NCBI GenBank assembly: GCA_005779435.1
Contig: SXJH01000167.1
Span: 1-17,189 of the forward strand
Direction of reading: 5' to 3'
From: Nitrosomonas sp.
Lineage (GTDB): Bacteria; Pseudomonadota; Gammaproteobacteria; Burkholderiales; Nitrosomonadaceae
Length of the DNA: 17,189 nt
Part shown: positions 16,685-17,189 of the stretch, one piece after another
Layout: every line of letters begins with the position of its first letter
Position numbering within the stretch: position 1 is the stretch's first letter
Notes under the pieces: generated by a model
What the model was told of the DNA's origin: nothing
What the model saw: the letters and a program-made list of their open reading frames with translations, nothing else
The model's database searches: none
Position numbers and translations under genes: made by a program

Positions 16685-17189
16685 ATGATCATTAAAAACA
16701 AAACCATCGTTGCCGACGATTGGATGGTCTTGCGGCTGCAGGAACACGAAACTGCGGAAAGCGTAGCTGTTGCCGCAGGCAAAGTCATCGTGCCGTTGAA
16801 AGTATGGCAAGCGCAGCGCGAGACACTGCAACAGCGCAAAGACATCGGCGTCTGGCTGGCCAGCGACGAACGTCCGGAAGACTTGAAGGGCGATATCGAC
16901 AAGTTTGCCGTGATTGCAGTCGATTTTCCGAAATTCTCCGACGGACGGGGTTATTCCATCGCCTATAATTTGCGCGCGCGCTTGGGTTATACCGGCGAAT
17001 TGCGCGCCATCGGCGATGTATTGCGCGACCAGTTGTTTTATCTGCAGCGCGTCGGTTTCGACGCCTTTGAGCCGCGCGCAGATCGCAGCATTGAGGATGC
17101 GCTGAAAGGATTGAGCGATTTCTCCGAAGTCTATCAAACCTCCATCGATCAAAAATCGCCGCTGTTTCGCCGCGTGCAGCGCAAAGGAA
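16685..17189 (+). CDS. DUF934 family protein of sulfate assimilation (3' end outside window)
   Basis: The frame opens at ATG 16685, seven bases after the cysI stop, and remains open to the right edge, giving 168 residues of a small soluble protein. The family signature is plain: VDFPKFSDGRGYSIAYNLR followed by the GELRAIGDVLRDQ segment and LQRVGFDAFE. DUF934 proteins are typically about 160-190 residues, so only a short tail is missing. In many beta- and alphaproteobacteria this gene sits between cysI and cysH and is annotated as a putative oxidoreductase or a sulfite reductase accessory protein; its biochemical role is not established to my knowledge. The tight spacing and weak ribosome site suggest translational coupling to cysI. 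The normal next gene would be cysH (phosphoadenylyl-sulfate reductase). Confidence 0.9.
   Translation, partial: MIIKNKTIVADDWMVLRLQEHETAESVAVAAGKVIVPLKVWQAQRETLQQRKDIGVWLASDERPEDLKGDIDKFAVIAVDFPKFSDGRGYSIAYNLRARLGYTGELRAIGDVLRDQLFYLQRVGFDAFEPRADRSIEDALKGLSDFSEVYQTSIDQKSPLFRRVQRKG

Overview
The window reads as a chromosomal segment of a moderately GC-rich betaproteobacterium. The best guess is the Nitrosomonadales (Nitrosomonas/Nitrosospira-like or a close relative), judged from protein style and the cysB / cysI / DUF934 arrangement; this lineage call is an inference made without database comparison. Gene density is high. No rRNA, tRNA, CRISPR array, insertion sequence or phage gene was seen. 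The content is mostly core: translation-associated GTPase, amino-acid metabolism, type IV pilus signalling and sulfate assimilation.

Layout, left to right. (1) Bases 2-1734 (+): the 3' end of a DUF2868 gene and, two bases later, a DUF3482-type GTPase gene. (2) Bases 1742-1794: nested palindromic, REP-like DNA in the convergent gap. (3) Bases 1833-3647 (-): typA/bipA with a good promoter and ribosome site but two unusual residues in the P-loop. (4) Bases 3766-4749 (+): an ornithine cyclodeaminase/mu-crystallin family enzyme, followed four bases later by a convergent gene for a tiny two-helix membrane protein (4754-4948, -). (5) Bases 5111-6619 (+): biosynthetic threonine ammonia-lyase IlvA with two ACT domains. 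(6) Bases 6787-13471 (+): pilJ and chpA/pilL, the receptor and hybrid kinase of the Chp/Pil chemosensory system that controls type IV pili; pilG, pilH and pilI are not next to them. (7) Bases 13444-14415 (-): cysB, whose 3' end overlaps that of chpA by 28 bases. (8) Bases 14665-17189 (+), divergent from cysB: a small 74-residue gene, cysI (sulfite reductase hemoprotein), and a DUF934 gene cut by the window edge. The usual continuation would be cysH and other sulfate-activation genes.

How the genes work together: PilJ would sense a periplasmic signal and control ChpA autophosphorylation, with the two canonical Hpt histidines (H649, H828) and the C-terminal receiver (D1449) forming an internal phosphorelay. 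CysB would bind the AT-rich divergent region 14416-14664 and activate the cysI operon when sulfur is limiting. The other genes are independent units.

No clearly new multi-gene system is evident. The points most worth a second look are the TypA P-loop substitutions (H13L and D15Y relative to the canonical motif), the 74-residue protein and possible 15-codon leader ORF at the head of the cys operon, the detached and compact pilJ-chpA pair, and the DUF3482 GTPase without a canonical NKxD motif.
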